NCBI GenBank assembly: GCA_021775855.1
Contig: JAJFGZ010000073.1
Location: 1 to 36,251 of the forward strand
DNA from: Hyphomicrobiales bacterium
GTDB lineage: Bacteria > Pseudomonadota > Alphaproteobacteria > Rhizobiales > NORP267
DNA: 36,251 nt
Direction of reading: 5' to 3'
Below the pieces are notes generated by a model that ran no database searches, was not told the origin of the DNA, and saw only the letters and a list, made by a program, of their open reading frames with translations. A program made the position numbers and the translations under genes. Positions 9,933 through 18,492 of this stretch are shown piece by piece (positions within the stretch are counted from its first letter, which is position 1; each line of letters begins with the position of its first letter).

Positions 9933-10955
9933 ATGACCGAACGTCTTGAAGACATTGCCCAGGCGATGGTTGCCCCTGGAAAGGGTATTCTGGCAGCTGA
10001 CGAGAGCACCGGTACCATCAAGAAGCGGTTCGATTCGATCAACGCCGACTGCACCGAAGCGAACCGGCGCGATTACCGCGAAATGTTGTTCCGCTGCAAC
10101 GACGCCATGGAAAGCTGTATTTCAGGGGTCATCCTGTACGACGAAACCGTCCGGCAGAAATCGGACGACGGCGTAACTTTGGTGGACATCATCAAGTCCG
10201 CCGGTGCCATTCCCGGCATCAAGGTGGATACCGGCGCCAAAGACCTGGCTGGTGCGCCCGGCGAAAAGATCACCGAAGGACTGGATGGTCTGCGCGAACG
10301 TCTCAACGAATACCATGGCCTCGGCGCCCGGTTTGCCAAATGGCGCGCGGTGATCGATATCGCGGAGGGGATCCCAAGCGATTATTGCCTGCGCGCCAAC
10401 GCCCACGCCCTTGCCCGATACGCCGCACTTTGTCAGGAAGCCGGCATTGTCCCGATTGTAGAGCCTGAGGTGCTAATGGATGGTGGTCACGATATCGACC
10501 GCTGTATGGCGGTGACCGAAGCCGCCTTGAACACGCTGTTCGACGAATTATACCTGCACCGTGTGGTACTGGAACAAACCGTACTGAAACCAAACATGGT
10601 TATATCCGGAAAGAAATGCGCTACCCGCGCTGGCGTCGACGAAGTCGCCGAAAAAACTGTGCGCACCCTCAAACGCTGTGTCCCAGCCGCCATTCCGGGC
10701 ATCGCATTTCTCTCCGGCGGCCAGTCGGATGAAGAGGCCACAGCTCACCTGTCGGCTATGAATGCAGGCTACGACCTGCCCTGGAACCTCACATTTTCAT
10801 ATGGGCGGGCGTTGCAGGCGGCACCGCTGCAGGCCTGGTGCGGAAACGCCAGCAATGTAACCGCCGCGCAGACCGCATTCTGCCATCGCGCCCGCATGAA
10901 TAGCCTGGCCACAAAGGGCGAATGGTCCGCCGATCTGGAACAAAGCGCGGCTTAG
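9933..10955 (+). CDS. fba: Class I fructose-bisphosphate aldolase
   Basis: This is a metal-independent Schiff-base aldolase for fructose-1,6-bisphosphate. The 340-aa protein is of the animal/plant-like class I type, with LAADESTGTIKKRF near residue 20, Lys136 in FAKWRAV, Glu178 in VEPEV, and the Schiff-base Lys219 in VLKPNMV. The C-terminus ends in Ala-Ala, without the terminal Tyr of vertebrate enzymes. No class II aldolase is seen in this cluster. A GGAGA ribosome-binding site lies just upstream of the ATG. Confidence 0.96.
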   Translation: MTERLEDIAQAMVAPGKGILAADESTGTIKKRFDSINADCTEANRRDYREMLFRCNDAMESCISGVILYDETVRQKSDDGVTLVDIIKSAGAIPGIKVDTGAKDLAGAPGEKITEGLDGLRERLNEYHGLGARFAKWRAVIDIAEGIPSDYCLRANAHALARYAALCQEAGIVPIVEPEVLMDGGHDIDRCMAVTEAALNTLFDELYLHRVVLEQTVLKPNMVISGKKCATRAGVDEVAEKTVRTLKRCVPAAIPGIAFLSGGQSDEEATAHLSAMNAGYDLPWNLTFSYGRALQAAPLQAWCGNASNVTAAQTAFCHRARMNSLATKGEWSADLEQSAA

Positions 10956-10981
10956 GTCGTGAATTCGCAAACAGGGACAGT

Positions 10982-11623
10982 ATGGATAACCCCCGCTGCC
11001 GACTGGTACTGACAACACCGGCATCGCCGGATCTTTCAACATTCGCCGGCTCCCTGACCGCAGCTTTTGCGGGCGGCGATATCTCCACATTGATATTGGC
11101 GCTGGATAGTGACGATGATATTTACTGGCGCGAAATCGCGGATATCGCCCGGCCCGCGGCGATCAACGCCGGTGCGGCGTTTTTAATCGCCGATAAACTT
11201 CACCTCGTTGAGCCACTCAATGCCGACGGCATCCATGTCGAGACCAGTCGCGACGATTTGCCTGCAATTTTGGACGCCATGAGCACCAACCGGATCACCG
11301 GCGCTGGTGCCCTTTTCAACCGCCACACCGCCATGGATGCGGGCGAATCCGGGGTGGATTACGTGTTTTTCGGGCGGGTTAATCTCGCCCCCGACGACCG
11401 CAAGGCCGCCGAAACGGTCAAAAAATTGACAGAATGGTGGGGTCCCTTGTTTCAGGTTCCATGTGTTGCGTTTGCAGCGACCCTGGAAGATACCGAAGAC
11501 CTGATCCAGCTCGGCACCGATTTTATCGCGGTGCGCGATCTGGTATGGACCTTTCCCGCCGGTCCCGAAGCAGCGATCAAAGAGATCAACCTGTTGATTG
11601 ACAAAGGCCCCGAACTGGAATGA
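10982..11623 (+). CDS. Thiamine-phosphate synthase-like (ThiE/TenI fold) protein
   Basis: This 213-aa protein has a ThiE-like TIM-barrel layout: an N-terminal strand RLVLTTP, AGAAFLIAD, NADGIHVETSRDDL in place of the usual G-V-H-L-G-Q loop, and DYVFFGRV near the position of the pyrophosphate loop. That loop in true ThiE normally reads like G-P-I/V-F-x-T-x-T-K; here it is GRVNLAPDDRK, so the canonical phosphate ligands are altered. It may be a divergent or non-thiamine enzyme. The start at 10982 is preferred to an in-frame start at 10922 inside the aldolase gene, because AGGGAC precedes it and the conserved region begins there. The stop overlaps the next start by 4 bases. Confidence 0.7.
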   Translation: MDNPRCRLVLTTPASPDLSTFAGSLTAAFAGGDISTLILALDSDDDIYWREIADIARPAAINAGAAFLIADKLHLVEPLNADGIHVETSRDDLPAILDAMSTNRITGAGALFNRHTAMDAGESGVDYVFFGRVNLAPDDRKAAETVKKLTEWWGPLFQVPCVAFAATLEDTEDLIQLGTDFIAVRDLVWTFPAGPEAAIKEINLLIDKGPELE

Positions 11624-12579
11624 GAAAATACACCCGGAAATGGCTAGCTCATGCCATCGCCGCCATCCTGATCCTGACCGGTCAGGGCGCAGGCGCTGCC
11701 GAGCAGCCGCCGGAAACCCCTGATCTTCGCTCCGGTCTGATACCGGCTCCACCCGGTGATCTGGCCTATGCCGCTTACCAGCGTGGCGAATACGAAGCCG
11801 CCTACCGGCTCGCCAGTGAGCAGGCAGAAGCCGACAACCGCGCCGCCCAAACCCTGCTTGGCGAACTATACGCCCAGGGCCTTGGCGTCGACCGCAACAT
11901 CGAAATGGCCGCGCACTGGTACCGCCGCGCGGCTGACGCCGGGGACCTTGAAGCCCAGTTCGCCATCGCGGTCATGTACGGCAAGGGCGACGGCGTTGAA
12001 ACCAACCCCGCGCTCGCCGCCGACTATTTCGAAAAAGCCGCCGATCAGGGTCATGTCACCGCGCAATATAATTTCGCACTCATTCTGCTCGCCGGGGATT
12101 TGCGGCAACGGGATTCGGAACGCGCCGCGCGATTACTGGAATCCGCCGCAGCCGGAGGTGTTGTGGAGGCGCAATACAATATTTCGCTGCTCTATTCCAC
12201 CGGCGAAGGGGTCCCCGCTGACGAAGTCAAAGCGGCATACTGGATGAGCCAGGCAGCGCTGGCCGCCCACCCCGTTGCCGAACTTGAATACGGCATCATG
12301 GTCTTCAAGGGTCGCGGTGTGCTGGCCGACGAAGCGGCCGGCGCGGCCTGGGTTTTACGCGCCGCCCAGCGCGGCAATCCGATCGCCGCCAACCGCATCG
12401 CCAAACTCTACGCCAACGGTAGGGGTGTCGAATCCAGTGCGCTTGAAGCTGCCAAATGGCACCTGATTTCGCGGTCCCGTGGCGGTAGCGATATCTGGCT
12501 AGATGGCTTTGTCCAGTCGCTCCCGGATGAAATGCGGGAAGAGGCAGAGCTCGCTGCCAGCGAATTCAAACCTTTCTGA
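11620..12579 (+). CDS. Secreted Sel1-repeat (TPR-like) protein
   Basis: This 319-aa protein has a signal peptide at residues 1-27 (basic start, hydrophobic core AHAIAAILILTG, cleavage likely after GAGA). About six Sel1-like repeats of 36 aa follow from residue 55 to 290, each recognisable by A-x-x-x-L-G-x-x-Y-x-x-G-x-G-V and A-A-x-W-x-x-x-A-A. Sel1 repeats form alpha-solenoids that bind other proteins, so a periplasmic adaptor is likely; the partner is unknown. Translation is coupled to the ThiE-like gene through an ATGA overlap. Confidence 0.85.
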   Translation: MRKYTRKWLAHAIAAILILTGQGAGAAEQPPETPDLRSGLIPAPPGDLAYAAYQRGEYEAAYRLASEQAEADNRAAQTLLGELYAQGLGVDRNIEMAAHWYRRAADAGDLEAQFAIAVMYGKGDGVETNPALAADYFEKAADQGHVTAQYNFALILLAGDLRQRDSERAARLLESAAAGGVVEAQYNISLLYSTGEGVPADEVKAAYWMSQAALAAHPVAELEYGIMVFKGRGVLADEAAGAAWVLRAAQRGNPIAANRIAKLYANGRGVESSALEAAKWHLISRSRGGSDIWLDGFVQSLPDEMREEAELAASEFKPF

Positions 12580-12694
12580 TCCGTCGTGTGAACCTGGACC
12601 GGGCTTGCACCGTTCGTGATTTTGGTGCACTTGCATGTCCAAAGCCTGGATCAATCCCGATACAACCCCGGTTTCTCACCAAGCGATATCTACG

Positions 12695-13258
12695 ATGAAA
12701 ATAAACGGCAATGAAATCCGTCCTGGAAACGTCATCCAGCACAAGAACGAACTCTGGGTCGCGGTCAAACTGCAGCACGTCAAACCCGGCAAGGGCGGCG
12801 CGTTTGCGCAGGTCGAATTGAAAAACGTCCAGACCGGTTCCAAGCTGAACGAACGCTTTCGCTCCTCCGAGACAGTCGAGCGCGTACGCCTCGAGCAGAA
12901 GCAATACCAGTTTCTCTACGATCAGGACGACCAACTCGTCTTTATGGATACCGAGAATTACGAGCAACTCGAACTCCAGCGCGATTTTATCGGCGAGCGC
13001 GCGGCCTTTCTTGGGGAAGGCATGAACGTCCAGGTCGAGAGTTTTGAATCGACCCCGATCGGCATCACCCTTCCGGACCAGGTTGTGCTCGAAGTAACCG
13101 AAGCCGAGCCGGTCGTGAAGGGACAGACCGCGTCGTCCTCCTACAAGCCGGCCGTATTGGAAAATGGCGTCCGGGTGATGGTCCCGCCATTCGTCAGCGT
13201 TGGTGAAAAAATCCTGGTGGATACCAACGAGATCACCTATGTGCGGCGTGCCGACTGA
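12695..13258 (+). CDS. efp: Translation elongation factor P
   Basis: EF-P binds between the P and E sites and relieves ribosome stalling at polyproline stretches. The 187-aa protein starts [21 protein letters not shown]. The modification loop reads VKPGKGGAF with Lys33 at the tip, the residue lysylated in EpmA-dependent systems. The OB domains II and III follow, with [12 protein letters not shown] and a conserved C-terminal [11 protein letters not shown]. An in-frame ATG 60 bases upstream would add a non-conserved extension; the internal start fits the family. Whether modification enzymes exist cannot be told from this window. Confidence 0.95.
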   Translation: MKINGNEIRPGNVIQHKNELWVAVKLQHVKPGKGGAFAQVELKNVQTGSKLNERFRSSETVERVRLEQKQYQFLYDQDDQLVFMDTENYEQLELQRDFIGERAAFLGEGMNVQVESFESTPIGITLPDQVVLEVTEAEPVVKGQTASSSYKPAVLENGVRVMVPPFVSVGEKILVDTNEITYVRRAD

Positions 13259-13282
13259 CCCACACCGGAATTAGAGATAAAG

Positions 13283-14083
13283 ATGCCCCGCTCCGCCCTT
13301 TTGAATGTCATGGTCAAGGCCGCCCGCAAGGCTGCTCGAGGACTCTCGCGCGACTTTGGCGAGGTTGAAAATCTGCAGGTATCGATCAAGGGACCGGCTG
13401 ATTTTGTCTCCGCTGCAGACCAAAAGGCCGAAGAGGTCATTGTCCAGGAACTACAGCGGGCCCGGCCCGGATATACCATTCTGGCGGAGGAAAGCGGCGA
13501 GATTTCCGGCACCGACAAGACCCACCGCTGGATCATCGACCCGCTCGACGGGACCACCAATTTTCTCCACGGTTTCCCCCTGTTCGCAATCTCGATTGCG
13601 CTGGAGCGCGACGGCCAGCTGGAAGCGGGCGTTATCTACAACCCCGTCACGGATGAATTATACACCGCCGCGCGTGGCAGCGGGGCGTATCTCAACGACC
13701 GGCGCATCCGGGTCGCGGGCCGAAGCCGGTTGGATGACGCCGTAATCACCTGCGGCATCCCCCATCGCGAGCGTGGCGACCATGCTCAGGCCATCCGCGA
13801 ACTGTCTGTTGTCATGCCCAAAGTAGCCGGGATCCGCCGAACGGGGTCAGCCGCTCTCGACCTTGCTTTTGTCGCGGCAGGGCGCTGCGATGCGTTCTGG
13901 GAGAGCGGGCTTATGCCATGGGATATCGCCGCCGGGATTCTGATTGTCCGCGAAGCCGGCGGGATCGTGACCGACTTTGAGAATAAGCACACCATGCTCG
14001 AAACCGGCGATATCCTTACCGGAAACGAGGCCATCCACAACGATCTCCGCAAGCTCCTGAACAAATCACGCCTGCCCGTCTGA
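13283..14083 (+). CDS. suhB: Inositol monophosphatase family protein (SuhB-like)
   Basis: This 266-aa Mg2+-dependent phosphatase belongs to the IMPase/SuhB family. Metal-binding motifs are visible: Glu69/Glu70 in ILAEESG, WIIDPLDGTTNFLHG with Asp86 and Asp89, and Asp214 in WESGLMPWDIAAGILIVREAGG. E. coli SuhB also acts in rRNA transcription antitermination, but whether that role holds here is unknown. The gene follows efp by 24 bases and precedes the MotA/ExbB-like pair. Confidence 0.92.
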   Translation: MPRSALLNVMVKAARKAARGLSRDFGEVENLQVSIKGPADFVSAADQKAEEVIVQELQRARPGYTILAEESGEISGTDKTHRWIIDPLDGTTNFLHGFPLFAISIALERDGQLEAGVIYNPVTDELYTAARGSGAYLNDRRIRVAGRSRLDDAVITCGIPHRERGDHAQAIRELSVVMPKVAGIRRTGSAALDLAFVAAGRCDAFWESGLMPWDIAAGILIVREAGGIVTDFENKHTMLETGDILTGNEAIHNDLRKLLNKSRLPV

Positions 14084-14159
14084 CCCGCGATACGCGGGAC
14101 GGAAGAGATAAAATTAGCCTGATTTTCCCCAGCACACAAAATTGCCATCAAATTGATGG
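14084..14159 (+). promoter_or_regulatory. Hairpin and dyad between suhB and the MotA-like gene
   Basis: Right after the suhB stop, CCCGCG (14084-14089) and CGCGGG (14093-14098) form a 6-bp hairpin with an ATA loop. No U-tract follows, so a terminator is doubtful. Further on, CCATCAA-A-TTGATGG (14145-14159) is a perfect 15-base dyad that could be an operator for the next gene. It covers two alternative upstream start codons of that gene, which argues for the downstream GTG start. Confidence 0.35.
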
Positions 14160-14221
14160 TTCTTTTCCGGTCCAATTCAAGATATCTCTTTATTTCCGAA
14201 CGGCGGACCGGAACTGTTAGC

Positions 14222-15244
14222 GTGCTGATTGAAGCTCAAAAATTATCGAGTCCCCAGACCTTTCTCTGGCGCATGATCGTGTTTCTGATCATTTCGATAT
14301 TCTTGGCACTTATCCTGTACCCGCAGGTCCACGATGCCTTCATGTCCAATCCCTTCCTGAACGGGTTGATCATCGGGGTCCTGTTGGTCGGAATTGCTTA
14401 TAGCTTTCGCCAGGTCCTGCGGCTATTTCCCGAGGTGGGCTGGGTCAACGGCTTCAGGATCGCCGATCCAGGCATCGAAGTCGCCCGCTCGCCGAAATTG
14501 TTGGCACCGATGGCGACGATCCTGCGCGACCGGGTCGGGCAAATGTCGATCTCTGCGGCGACCATGCGCTCGCTACTCGAATCGATCGCGATGCGCCTCG
14601 ACGAGGCCCGCGATATCTCCCGTTATCTGATCGGCCTGCTGGTTTTTCTCGGCCTGCTCGGCACTTTTTGGGGCTTGCTGGAGACCGTCAACTCAGTGGG
14701 AGCGACAATCAATTCGCTCGACGCGACGGCAGGCGATTCAAGCGTGGTGTTCGAGGAGCTGCGCTCCGGTCTACAAGCCCCCTTGTCCGGCATGGGCACT
14801 GCATTTTCTTCTTCCCTGTTCGGACTGGCGGGGTCCCTTGTGGTTGGTTTTCTCGACCTCCAAGCGGGACAGGCACAGAACCGGTTCTATACAGGGCTCG
14901 AAGACTGGCTCTCCACAGTGACCAGCATTTCTCTCGAAGAATTGGCCGGAAAACAGATAGAAACCGACACTTCCTCGCTGGAAGCCATTCACGCGAGCCT
15001 CGAAGCGCTGTCCAGGAACCTGACCCAGGCCAGCCTTAGCGGCAGCGATGCGGGCCCAAGTCAGAACGCAACCGCTGCCATGGCATCCCTGGCGGAAGGT
15101 GTTCAGGCGCTGGTGCAGCATATGCGCTCGGAACAGCAATTGATCCGCGAATGGGTCGAAGCCCAGTCCGAACAACAGACCGACATCAGGAAAGCGCTTG
15201 ATCGGCTCGCGCCCCCGCCACGTGGCAGAAGTAAAAAAAGCTAA
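14222..15244 (+). CDS. MotA/TolQ/ExbB-type proton channel family protein
   Basis: This inner-membrane protein of about 340 aa has four predicted helices: two near the N-terminus (MIVFLIISIFLALILY and GLIIGVLLVGIAYSF), then after a cytoplasmic segment YLIGLLVFLGLLGTFWGLLE and GMGTAFSSSLFGLAGSLVVG. The latter pair matches the MotA/TolQ/ExbB channel core. A C-terminal cytoplasmic tail of about 100 aa follows. The GTG at 14222 is preferred over TTG 14153 and ATG 14156 because GGAAC lies upstream and the earlier starts fall in a dyad. Paired with the next gene it should form a stator-like complex; the machine it drives is unknown. Confidence 0.82.
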   Translation: MLIEAQKLSSPQTFLWRMIVFLIISIFLALILYPQVHDAFMSNPFLNGLIIGVLLVGIAYSFRQVLRLFPEVGWVNGFRIADPGIEVARSPKLLAPMATILRDRVGQMSISAATMRSLLESIAMRLDEARDISRYLIGLLVFLGLLGTFWGLLETVNSVGATINSLDATAGDSSVVFEELRSGLQAPLSGMGTAFSSSLFGLAGSLVVGFLDLQAGQAQNRFYTGLEDWLSTVTSISLEELAGKQIETDTSSLEAIHASLEALSRNLTQASLSGSDAGPSQNATAAMASLAEGVQALVQHMRSEQQLIREWVEAQSEQQTDIRKALDRLAPPPRGRSKKS

Positions 15245-15253
15245 CAATCGCAA

Positions 15254-16282
15254 ATGGCCCTCGCCCGCAACAGACGCTCCAATTCAGGCGCCGATTATTG
15301 GCCCGGATTTGTTGATGCGATGGCAACCTTGCTACTGGTCATCATTTTCCTGCTCTCGATTTTCATGGTGACGCAGTTTTTCCTCAATCAGGAAATTTCC
15401 GGCAAGGACACCATCCTCGGGCGGCTCAACAGTGAAATCGCGGAATTGTCGGAATTGCTCGCGCTGGAGCGCGCCGGAAGCCGAAGCATCGAAGAAAATC
15501 TGGCGGCACTCCAGGACAGTTTGGCAACGACCGAATCCGAGCGTGCATCCCTCCAGGGTCTGCTCGACGATGTGCGCACGGGCAATCAGGATGCTGAAAA
15601 CCAGAATTCGGCATTGGCTCTCGACCTCGACGACGAGCGCAATATCAGCCTGCAGGCGCTGGCCCAGGTCGAACTCCTGAACCAGCAGATCGCGGCGTTG
15701 CGCCGCCAACTGGGCGCGCTTGAATCCGCACTCAATGCCAGCGAGAGCCGCGACCAGGAAAGCCAGTCGCGGATCTCCGACCTTGGCCAGCGGTTGAATA
15801 TCGCGCTCGCCCAAAGGGTGCAGGAACTGGCCAGCTACCGGTCGGACTTTTTCGGGCGCCTTCGCGCCATCCTCAGCCAGCGCGCTGATATCGAGATCGT
15901 TGGCGACCGCTTCGTCTTCCAGTCCGAAGTTCTGTTTGGGACCGGCGCCAACGCCATCAACCGGCAAGGCCAGGAGGAACTCAACAAACTGGCGAACGCC
16001 CTTCAGGAGTTGGAGCAGCAAATCCCGAACGAAATCAACTGGGTTCTGCGCGTCGACGGGCATACCGATACCCGCCCGATTCAATCGGTGCAATTTCCGT
16101 CAAACTGGGAATTGTCGTCCGCCCGGGCGATCGCCGTTGTCCAGCATTTGATTTTACGCGGGGTCCCCGCCAGGCGCTTGGTCGCGGCGGGCTTTGGCGA
16201 ATTCCAGCCAATCGACGACGGCACCACGGAAGAAGCCTTCCGCCACAACCGCCGGATCGAACTGAAACTGACCGAGCGCTGA
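15254..16282 (+). CDS. OmpA/MotB-like peptidoglycan-binding partner
   Basis: This 342-aa protein has a single N-terminal membrane helix (about residues 20-45) starting WPGFVDAMATLLLVIIF. Asp21 sits at the position of the proton-carrying Asp of MotB/ExbD/TolR. A long periplasmic coiled coil follows (about 55-200), and the C-terminal OmpA domain (about 215-340) includes RVDGHTDTRPIQ, LSSARAIAVVQHL and HNRRIELKL. The domain order equals that of stator B-subunits. It starts 9 bases after the channel subunit, so the pair is surely co-expressed. No flagellar or Tol genes lie nearby. Confidence 0.88.
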   Translation: MALARNRRSNSGADYWPGFVDAMATLLLVIIFLLSIFMVTQFFLNQEISGKDTILGRLNSEIAELSELLALERAGSRSIEENLAALQDSLATTESERASLQGLLDDVRTGNQDAENQNSALALDLDDERNISLQALAQVELLNQQIAALRRQLGALESALNASESRDQESQSRISDLGQRLNIALAQRVQELASYRSDFFGRLRAILSQRADIEIVGDRFVFQSEVLFGTGANAINRQGQEELNKLANALQELEQQIPNEINWVLRVDGHTDTRPIQSVQFPSNWELSSARAIAVVQHLILRGVPARRLVAAGFGEFQPIDDGTTEEAFRHNRRIELKLTER

Positions 16283-16292
16283 TATCGCCCGT

Positions 16293-18083
16293 CTATTCTG
16301 CGGCATCCCGGCCTACAAACTGCAACGCGGCGAGACGGCTATAGAGCCCCTTCTTGCGCCGCAGGACGGCGTGGCTGCCCTCTTCGACAATCCGGCCCTG
16401 ATCCATGACAAGGATCCGGTCGGCATTCTGGATGGTCGCGAGCCGATGAGCGATCACCAGGGTGGTGCGGTTCTTCGTCAGCTTCTCGAGCGCCTTTTGC
16501 ACCAAAGTCTCGCTTTCCGCGTCGAGCGCGCTGGTGGCCTCGTCCAGCAGCAGGATCGGCGCGTCTCTCAGAATAGCCCGCGCCACCGCTATCCGCTGGC
16601 GCTGGCCGCCGGATAGCGTCACCCCGCGCTCGCCCACAGGGGCCTGATATTTGTCCGGCAACCGGGAAATAAATTCGTCCGCATGGGCGGCCTTTGCCGC
16701 TTCGATGACTTGCTCGTCGGTAGCATCCAGCTTCCCGAACCGGATGTTCTCGGCAATGCTGGTCGCAAAAATCGCAGCTTCCTGCGGAACAATCGCCATC
16801 CGCTGGCGAAGCTCGCTCGGCGTAACCGCGTCGACCGGGACGCCATCGACCAATATCTTTCCGGAGGCCACGTCGTAGTAGCGCAGCAGCAGATGAAATA
16901 ACGTGGACTTCCCCGCCCCGGACGGCCCGACAATCGCGACCGTTTCACCAGGCTGGATTTCGAGATCAAGCCCATCTAGGACCGGACGCTCGGGTTGCCC
17001 CGGATAAGAAAAAGACACGTTGGCGAATTCGACCCTGCCTTCGGCGTGAACCGGCAATTTACGCGGGTTCGCGGGCAGGATCACCTCAGTCTCCACATTC
17101 AGCAGTTCGGAAAGCCGCTCGGCGGCACCCGCCGCCTGCTGCACCTCCCCCCAGACCTGGCTCAACTGCCCCATTGAGGTGGCAGCAAACACGGCGTAGA
17201 GCAGGAATTGGCTGAGGGTGCCCGCCGTCAGCCGTTCGGCAATAACCTCCTGGGCGCCGTACCAGAGCACGCCAACGATACTGCTGAAAATCAGGAAAAT
17301 AGCGCCTGCCGTCAGAAACGCCCGGGCCCGGCTCGACGCCAGTACCGCCGTAAAGGCATCGTCCACGGCGTTTGAAAACCGGCTCCGGACCGTGCCTTCG
17401 TTGTTGAACGCCTGGACTGTACGCATGGCGCCGATATGTTCGCCGGCATAGGCAGTCGCGTCTGCCAACGTATCCTGCGCGATCCGGGATCGGCGACGGA
17501 CCGAGCGGCCAAACCCGACCAGCGGCAAGACGATCAGCGGGATAACCCCGAGCACCATGGCGCTCAATTTGCCGCTCGTGAAAATCATCATGACAATCGC
17601 GCCCGACAGCAAAAAGGTATTGCGCAGCGCGATCGAGGCGCTTGACCCGACCGCCGATTTAATCTGCGTCGTGTCAGCAGCTAGCCGGGACAGAATTTCG
17701 CCTGAGCGGGTGCGGTCAAAAAAGGACGCGCTCAGCCCAAGCAAATGGTCGAACACCCCGGTGCGCAGATCGGCAACAACACGCTCACCCAGCCAATTCA
17801 CGAAATAGAAGCGGGCCGCACTGGAAATGGCCAGCACCAGGGAGACGAGCAGCATGGTGCCAAAATAGAAATTGATCAGTTCCCGGTTTTCGCTTGAAAA
17901 CCCAAAATCGATGACCCGGCGCACGGCGAGCGGAATGGCCAGCGTGGCGCCGGCCGCAATGACCAGAAAAACGAAGGCCAAAACCAGCTGTAACTTGTAT
18001 TGGAGAATATACGGCCAAATGGTCTGCAACGGGTGCAACTCACGCGCACGCGACCGTCTGGAATGCTTGGCTTCCTCAACCAT
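16293..18083 (-). CDS. MsbA-like ABC exporter (fused permease-ATPase)
   Basis: This is a 596-aa half-transporter. Six membrane helices span about residues 25-310, including the coupling region RVVADLRTGVFDHLLGLSASFFD. The nucleotide-binding domain has Walker A GPSGAGKST (386-394), a Q-loop Gln434 in VPQEA, signature LSGGQ (490-494), Walker B ILLLDE (510-515) and the H-loop His546. It should act as a homodimer exporting a lipid or other hydrophobic substrate. The substrate is not deducible from sequence. It is convergent with the OmpA-like gene (10 bases) and divergent from rpmE. Confidence 0.92.
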   Translation of the reverse strand: MVEEAKHSRRSRARELHPLQTIWPYILQYKLQLVLAFVFLVIAAGATLAIPLAVRRVIDFGFSSENRELINFYFGTMLLVSLVLAISSAARFYFVNWLGERVVADLRTGVFDHLLGLSASFFDRTRSGEILSRLAADTTQIKSAVGSSASIALRNTFLLSGAIVMMIFTSGKLSAMVLGVIPLIVLPLVGFGRSVRRRSRIAQDTLADATAYAGEHIGAMRTVQAFNNEGTVRSRFSNAVDDAFTAVLASSRARAFLTAGAIFLIFSSIVGVLWYGAQEVIAERLTAGTLSQFLLYAVFAATSMGQLSQVWGEVQQAAGAAERLSELLNVETEVILPANPRKLPVHAEGRVEFANVSFSYPGQPERPVLDGLDLEIQPGETVAIVGPSGAGKSTLFHLLLRYYDVASGKILVDGVPVDAVTPSELRQRMAIVPQEAAIFATSIAENIRFGKLDATDEQVIEAAKAAHADEFISRLPDKYQAPVGERGVTLSGGQRQRIAVARAILRDAPILLLDEATSALDAESETLVQKALEKLTKNRTTLVIAHRLATIQNADRILVMDQGRIVEEGSHAVLRRKKGLYSRLAALQFVGRDAAE

Positions 18084-18119
18084 ATTTTCTGCTTCCGTAC
18101 CGATATTGCGCGTTTACAC

Positions 18120-18148
18120 TTGTACCCGTCCCCGGGCTGCGCTATAGG
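18120..18148 (+). promoter_or_regulatory. rpmE promoter (sigma70-type)
   Basis: TTGTAC (18120-18125) and TATAGG (18143-18148) are separated by 17 bases and point toward rpmE. This puts transcription start near 18155, giving a leader of about 80 bases that contains the long-range stem at 18165-18212. Confidence 0.55.
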
Positions 18149-18164
18149 ATCGCCCGAATTTAAC

Positions 18165-18212
18165 GTCTGTTGGCGTAATACGAAAGCAATCAATTGCCGC
18201 TGGCCAACAGAC
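18165..18212 (+). promoter_or_regulatory. Structured rpmE leader (candidate L31 autoregulatory element)
   Basis: GTCTGTTGGC (18165-18174) and GCCAACAGAC (18203-18212) form a perfect 10-bp stem enclosing 28 bases. The loop contains a small hairpin, GCAA-TCAA-TTGC. The element lies between the rpmE promoter and start codon, ending 25 bases before the ATG. Leaders with such stems upstream of ribosomal protein genes often mediate feedback by the encoded protein; that role is inferred here. Confidence 0.5.
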
Positions 18213-18237
18213 CCGGAATTTCATCAGGTCAAAGAAA

Positions 18238-18462
18238 ATGAAAAAAGACATTCATCCCGCGTACCACATGATCACCGTCGTGATGACGGACGGATCGGAA
18301 TTCCAGACGCGCTCCACCTGGGGCAAGGAAGGCGACCGCCTAACGCTGGATATTGACCCCAAGACGCACCCGGCCTGGACCGGCGGCAGTCAACATTTGA
18401 TTGACCGCGGTGGGCGTCTCAGCCGTTTCAATAAGAAATACGAAGGTTTGCTCGGCAAATAG
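18238..18462 (+). CDS. rpmE: 50S ribosomal protein L31
   Basis: The 74-aa protein reads [19 protein letters not shown] and ends in [11 protein letters not shown], the usual L31 pattern. It lacks the paired Cys residues of zinc-binding (C+) L31 and so is a C-minus form. It is divergent from the ABC exporter gene and convergent with the RcdA-like gene (30 bases). Upstream are a sigma70-type promoter and a structured leader. Confidence 0.96.
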   Translation: MKKDIHPAYHMITVVMTDGSEFQTRSTWGKEGDRLTLDIDPKTHPAWTGGSQHLIDRGGRLSRFNKKYEGLLGK

Positions 18463-18492
18463 AGCCCGGCTAATCCCGATTGAATTTCAGGA

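Noticed and set aside
14222-16282. ZorA/ZorB of a Zorya anti-phage system
   Set aside because: The channel and OmpA partner have the right fold types, but no ZorC, ZorD or ZorE-like helicase or nuclease gene lies beside them. The surroundings (efp, suhB, ABC exporter, rpmE) are housekeeping.
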